The notes below the pieces were generated by a model. It was not told where the DNA came from, did not search any database, and saw only the letters and a list, made by a program, of their open reading frames with translations. Positions 60,110-64,000 of a DNA stretch of 64,000 nt are shown piece by piece; position 1 is the first letter of the stretch, and every line of letters begins with the position of its first letter. Made by a program: the position numbers and the translations under genes. Location: contig NC_084601.1 of assembly GCF_033807715.1 (NCBI RefSeq), forward strand, positions 18,158,690 through 18,222,689. Direction: 5' to 3'. Origin of the DNA: Cololabis saira. Taxonomy: Eukaryota; Chordata; Actinopteri; Beloniformes; Belonidae.

Positions 60110-60540
60110 ACTTCACAATATCATACTCTGAATGCTACAATGACTCGATTTGAACTCCTGACTCTGGGTGTGCTACGGTTTAAGTAATCCTGGATCTGAC
60201 AGCAGGTTTTGATACTGTCGATCTCAAGACACTTTCATTATGTCTTGAACACTGTGTAGGTATAAAGAAACTGCCCTTAAGTTTTACCATACCATTCCTA
60301 TAGATAGGATAGGAGATAGGAGTTTCGCTGTACATCTTGACAAATTTTCATCAACCAGTGCCTTTTTCAACATGCGGGGTTCCTCAAGAGTCCATTCTTG
60401 AGACCCTGTTGTTTATTTTGTATATGTTGCCATTGTGCTCTGTTGTGCGTAAACACAATGTCTCCTTTCACTCCTTTAGCTAAAGACCTTAGTATAGTAA
60501 TTAGTAATATATTGCCCTTTAAAAGTAGATTGTGAAGGCT
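60110..60540 (+). mobile_element. L2-type LINE relic, first half
   Basis: The plus strand reads DSGCATV, then (after a stop) VILDLTAGFDTVDLKTLSLC and LEHCVGIKKLPLSF. In shifted frames, [17 protein letters not shown], then GSS (RT motif 4, 'GVPQGSILGP', decayed) and HNVSFH follow. This is L2 reverse transcriptase from motif A towards the YADD box, which is destroyed. It stops at AAGGCT (60535-60540), where a 447-bp element is inserted. Confidence 0.75.
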
Positions 60541-60987
60541 GAATTATGGTTCTGCGTTAAACCAACGCAGAGCATACGCCGTTGCCCTGACGCCGTCATG
60601 AACCCTTCGGACTTCTCCGTCACTCCATTTCGCCGTGGTGTAATACCCCCCCAGAGCGCTAGTTGATACTTTGTTTAGCTTACGGCTTTTCTGGTCACAG
60701 TGAATCAAAGAGATAAGGACAACTATTGTGCAAAAACAAAAACAAATCTCACACACACACGAAGAAAAGAGTGCTGAAAGTTCACTACTGCTTCACGAAC
60801 CGGAACCGGAAATGCGTTGCTACCAAGAAAACCAATCACAGCCCTCTCGGTCTGAGTGGCCTCGACGCTAAGTTACATTTTTTGGGAGGTGCACGTCAGG
60901 CTACGGCATAGGCTACGGAGAGCCTCCCGCGTAGCCGTGTACCCTACGGCGTAGGCTCTGCGTTGATTTAACGCAGAACCATAACTC
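60541..60987. mobile_element. 447-bp MITE with 5-bp TSD inside the L2 relic
   Basis: The left end GAATTATGGTTCTGCGTTAA followed by ACCAACGCAGAGC mirrors the right end, which inverts to GAGTTATGGTTCTGCGTTAA followed by ATCAACGCAGAGCC. AGGCT flanks both sides (60536-60540 and 60988-60992). Removing the insert and one AGGCT restores the L2 line (GTGAAGGCTTGAGGAGTC). Inner parts are rich in ACGCCGT/ACGGCGT motifs. There is no transposase. The superfamily is not assigned, because a 5-bp duplication does not fit hAT (8), Tc1 (TA) or typical Harbinger (3). Confidence 0.9.
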
Positions 60988-60992
60988 AGGCT

Positions 60993-61850
60993 TGAGGAGT
61001 CTATACAACGTCTGTTCTCCTGTCTGGAGGACATCAACACTTGGATGGATCAAAACTGTCTGCATTTAAACGGTAGTAAGACAGAAGTCATTGTGACCAT
61101 GCTTTCTAATGACTTTGCTCTGTCTAAGGGGTCCCTTATTTCGAAATGTCGCTCCACTGTTAAAAGCCTTGAGGTTACTTTTGATAGTGCTTTTAATTTG
61201 ACAGACAGATTGGCTCTGTTGTGAAATGTGTTTTAACTGGGGTTGTTGGCTAAACTCAAGCCTGATCTGTCCACTAAAGATCTCGAAAGAGTTAACCATG
61301 CATTTTATTACAACAAGCCTGGACTATTGCTATTCCCTATACGTCGAGTTATGTCAGTCTTCACTACAACACCTACTGCTGTTACAGAATATCGCGGCTC
61401 AATTGCTGGGCTGCAAAAAGAAGAGAGACCACATCACTGCTGTTCTCTCCTCTCTACACTGGCTTACAATTCCTTTTAGGATTGATTTTGAAATTGTAGT
61501 TCTTGTTTTTAAAGTCTTGCCGAGGAGGCTGCTGATCTGTTGCTCCTTGTTGTCCTGAGTTGCAGGCTAGAAACCAAAGGACAGCATGCCTTTGTGATAG
61601 CTGCTCCAAAGTGGTGGAGCAACTTATCCACCACATTAAAATGCCAACAAGCCTGCTTGGTTTTTAAATCCGCACTAAGAACCCATCTTTTCTCACTGCA
61701 TTTAATTAGGTTAATTAAGTCTTTTTCTCATGCTATTTGTACGTGTTTTGTTGTTATGTATTTTCATCTGTACAGCACTTTAGTAAATCTCTGTTGGGCT
61801 TCATACATTAAATTGACATTGACAAGAACATGTTTGTATTAATCTGAAAA
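60993..61850 (+). mobile_element. L2-type LINE relic, second half
   Basis: It resumes with CLEDINTWMDQNCLHLNGSK and TEVIVTMLS, then STVKSLEVTFDSAFNLTDRL, then in shifted frames SLDYCYSLYVELCQSSLQHL, LLLQNIAAQLLGCKKKRDHI, VLSSLHWLTIPFRIDFEIVV and WWSNLSTTLK. These are the C-terminal L2 blocks. Several frameshifts and stops make it dead. The 3' UTR ends near a 16-bp direct repeat, ACATTGACAAGAACAT (61816-61831 and 61866-61881). Confidence 0.8.
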
Positions 61851-64000
61851 ATGTTTGAAGTTTGCACATTGACAAGAACATTTTTTTATTTATAAATATC
61901 AGTTTATGAGCAATACACACGTTTTTCTTGACATCGATATACATCTGGCCCAAGTCTCAGAAGATTTATGTGAATTGATGTTACATGAAAGCTTTTTGTC
62001 CAACAAAATCAATGTACTTTGTTGCCCATATTTCCAACGGCATCAATAGTTCACACCTGCACTGCATCGATGAAAGACGTTATGCTAAGATCCTACACAT
62101 TACAACACAAAACAGAGAGGCAGAGCACTAGGGTTCAGACTCAAACAAGTTCAGATTCAAACAAACCAGGTGTAAAAACGACCTCAGGGTATCTTGTCTG
62201 ATGAGCCATGAGTCAGTCCGCACTCGCAGGCTCACCAAACACCTCCATGTGTAATAGTTATTCCACACAACTGAGACTTAATAGAGGAGGATATTACTTC
62301 TCACCTCATCTAAGCAGAGTCATATTAATTATAAGGGCTTGCTATGATTGGCTGAGTATTTGCATGTTTATGCACCGTACTGAGAGCTAAGCAGTGAAAA
62401 GAGAAAGTGATCATGTGTCCTATATGCTGTTTCAACAAAACTCAACAAACATTCTTTCAACCGTGTGCTTTTGGACATCTGTATAACTAGGCCACTAGTT
62501 TGGTAGCTTTCCCTCAATCCCACACTGTTTCTCCCTCAGTTATACATTTTGCTCCACAGGTGAGGTGAGATTCACTGTCCTGTCTGTACTTAACATTTTT
62601 TGCCTCTCTCAATTTCCTTGGCTGCTTAACAGGGGGAGAAAAAAAAAGCTCAATGAAGCAATGGAGCATCAGCATTCTCTAGAGGCCGATGAAGGGAATA
62701 ACATATTCCTTGTTGAAAGGCATTCATCCCTCTCTCCGTCTGATATTCCTCCTGTACCGAGTGTCGGTGTGTCACAGTAATTGCAGAATTCAACCCTCTG
62801 CAGACCAGTCTATTTTGAGCTGAGCATAGTCTCGCATTTTCTAAAAAGACTGAGTTGTATTATGTAAAACCAGAAACCACATGAGGCAACATTATTTGTG
62901 GCTTATGTGGAAATTACAGGTACACTGAGGTCACCCGCCATTATCTTGACACAAGCTAAATGAATTTAGTAGTTAGCCTTCGGCAATTATATCTGTGTGT
63001 GTGTTTTGTCTTTTCTCTTGCATGGTAACAGTGCAGACCAAAAGCCGTACAAGAGAGCACTTTATGTTCAATTTTTATCAGCCACTTGAAACAGAGTGCA
63101 TCTATTGTTTAAGAACATCTGTGTCATTGTCATATGTACTTGTGTTTACTGTACATGCTGCTTTTGTGCCATTTCCAGTAAGTGAGTGTCATCCAGTCAG
63201 TTGGAAACTGAAAGAGAACCAAAACAAACAAATGCTCAAAACACCAGCTACTGAGAGATTTCTCGCCCTCCAGAGGAAAGCATGGGATTCTTTGCCATGT
63301 TTGTTTTCCTGCAGTAATTATATGCCATGTGACTGTTTTGATTATGCTGCATGTATAAGTGCTGAGTGGAAGGAAACACGGCTCACTTTGTGGAATTGGA
63401 AAATTAAACCATAAGGGACTCTCTATGTTTTTATTTATACTGTACTTGCAATGACATCATTAAGTCTATAAGTTTTACTTCAAAGCCTTCTTTGGAATTC
63501 CTCCGGTGTTGTCTTTCGCTTTTGATTTCAAATTACATTGTTTCAGTGTTTGTCAGACTTTCCTTTTTGTGCATGTACAGTCATAAGTGTACAAATGCTG
63601 TTTGTTAAGTGACAGCAGACGGGGAGTGTAAAGGCTGAACACCTGAAACCTGTGCTCACGCACACTTTGCATACGCTTATGCGGATTTGCATCAGTTTTA
63701 TGTTGTTTGCAACCCAGCGCAGATCCGTCTGCTTATCCGTTCCTCTTCTGATCATTTACAAATCCAAATCAGACACATTTTTAAAAAAGATAGACAGAGA
63801 GCTGTTATTCTTAAATTCCTTTTTAAAATAATTTTCTTTACAGACATGATAAAACCAAGATATTTCATGTTTTTTCCTCATTAAGTTTATTACATTTGTC
63901 AATATACATCAATTTTTTTTCCATCTCAGGCTAGCAAGATGTTCCTAAAATAATTAAAAAAAAGAAGTTTTCACCACTTGTTGCCATTCTTCCTCATAAG
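61851..64000. other. Gene-free stretch to window end
   Basis: No supported gene. The plus ORF at 62995-63414 (139 codons) is the longest but has no recognised domain, signal or repeat. The DNA is otherwise unremarkable. Confidence 0.5.

Noticed and set aside
62995..63414. 139-codon plus-strand ORF
   Set aside because: No recognised motif, no splice or promoter context. A chance frame is more likely.

Overview
The window looks like a stretch of teleost (probably percomorph) nuclear genome. The main evidence is its set of repeats: L2- and Rex1-like LINE reverse transcriptase fragments, several hAT, Tc1/mariner and TTAA-type DNA transposons, palindromic fish MITEs, long GT/TA/GATA microsatellites, and an AT-rich background with no compact gene structure. 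I found no host protein-coding gene, exon chain, tRNA or CRISPR array that I can support. Almost every open frame of 60-140 codons is either chance, a low-complexity artefact, or part of a transposon relic.

Layout. 1-4712: a head-to-tail array of one complex repeat family, with internal units of about 128/256 bp and about 358/461 bp. A lone relative lies at about 54378-55194. 4713-13060: mostly unassigned DNA, with LINE-3'-type repeats interrupted by a 612-bp hAT element (9288-9899) and an unrecognised cluster of minus-strand ORFs (10566-11929). 13061-24900: a LINE tail, a long GT microsatellite, a long gene-free stretch with possible regulatory DNA (15780-15910), a Tc1 relic (21600-22200) and a hAT relic with a broken BED finger (22277-23150). 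24925-26389: a 5'-truncated LINE directly followed by a 28S rRNA fragment. 27900-31980: a GATA microsatellite, a 184-bp TTAA element, and a Rex1-like LINE split by a 946-bp element that itself holds a hairpin element; then another LINE fragment. 34430-36840: an L2 C-terminal fragment, a second L2 scrap and a 78-bp Tc1-type palindrome. 37313-39587: a 2275-bp TIR element holding two nested MITEs and a 48-bp minisatellite. 45203-46295: an internally deleted hAT with a transposase N-terminus. 51953-52419: a second copy of the 612-bp hAT family. 56274-56980: a Tc1 transposase relic. 60110-61840: an L2 relic split by a 447-bp element.

The genes do not work together as a pathway. The window records successive transposon insertions. 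Seven insertions keep readable target-site duplications (8 bp, 8 bp, TTAA, 3-bp CAG, 3-bp CTG, TA and 5-bp AGGCT); an eighth keeps an 8-bp pair with one mismatch. In two cases the interrupted LINE reads through again when the insert is removed.

The most interesting items are: the head-to-tail array whose copies end in short hairpins; the two TIR elements that share related termini and both sit in CWG triplets; the 28S rRNA fragment abutting a LINE; and a deletion-derivative hAT whose deletion junction is a perfect snap-back palindrome.
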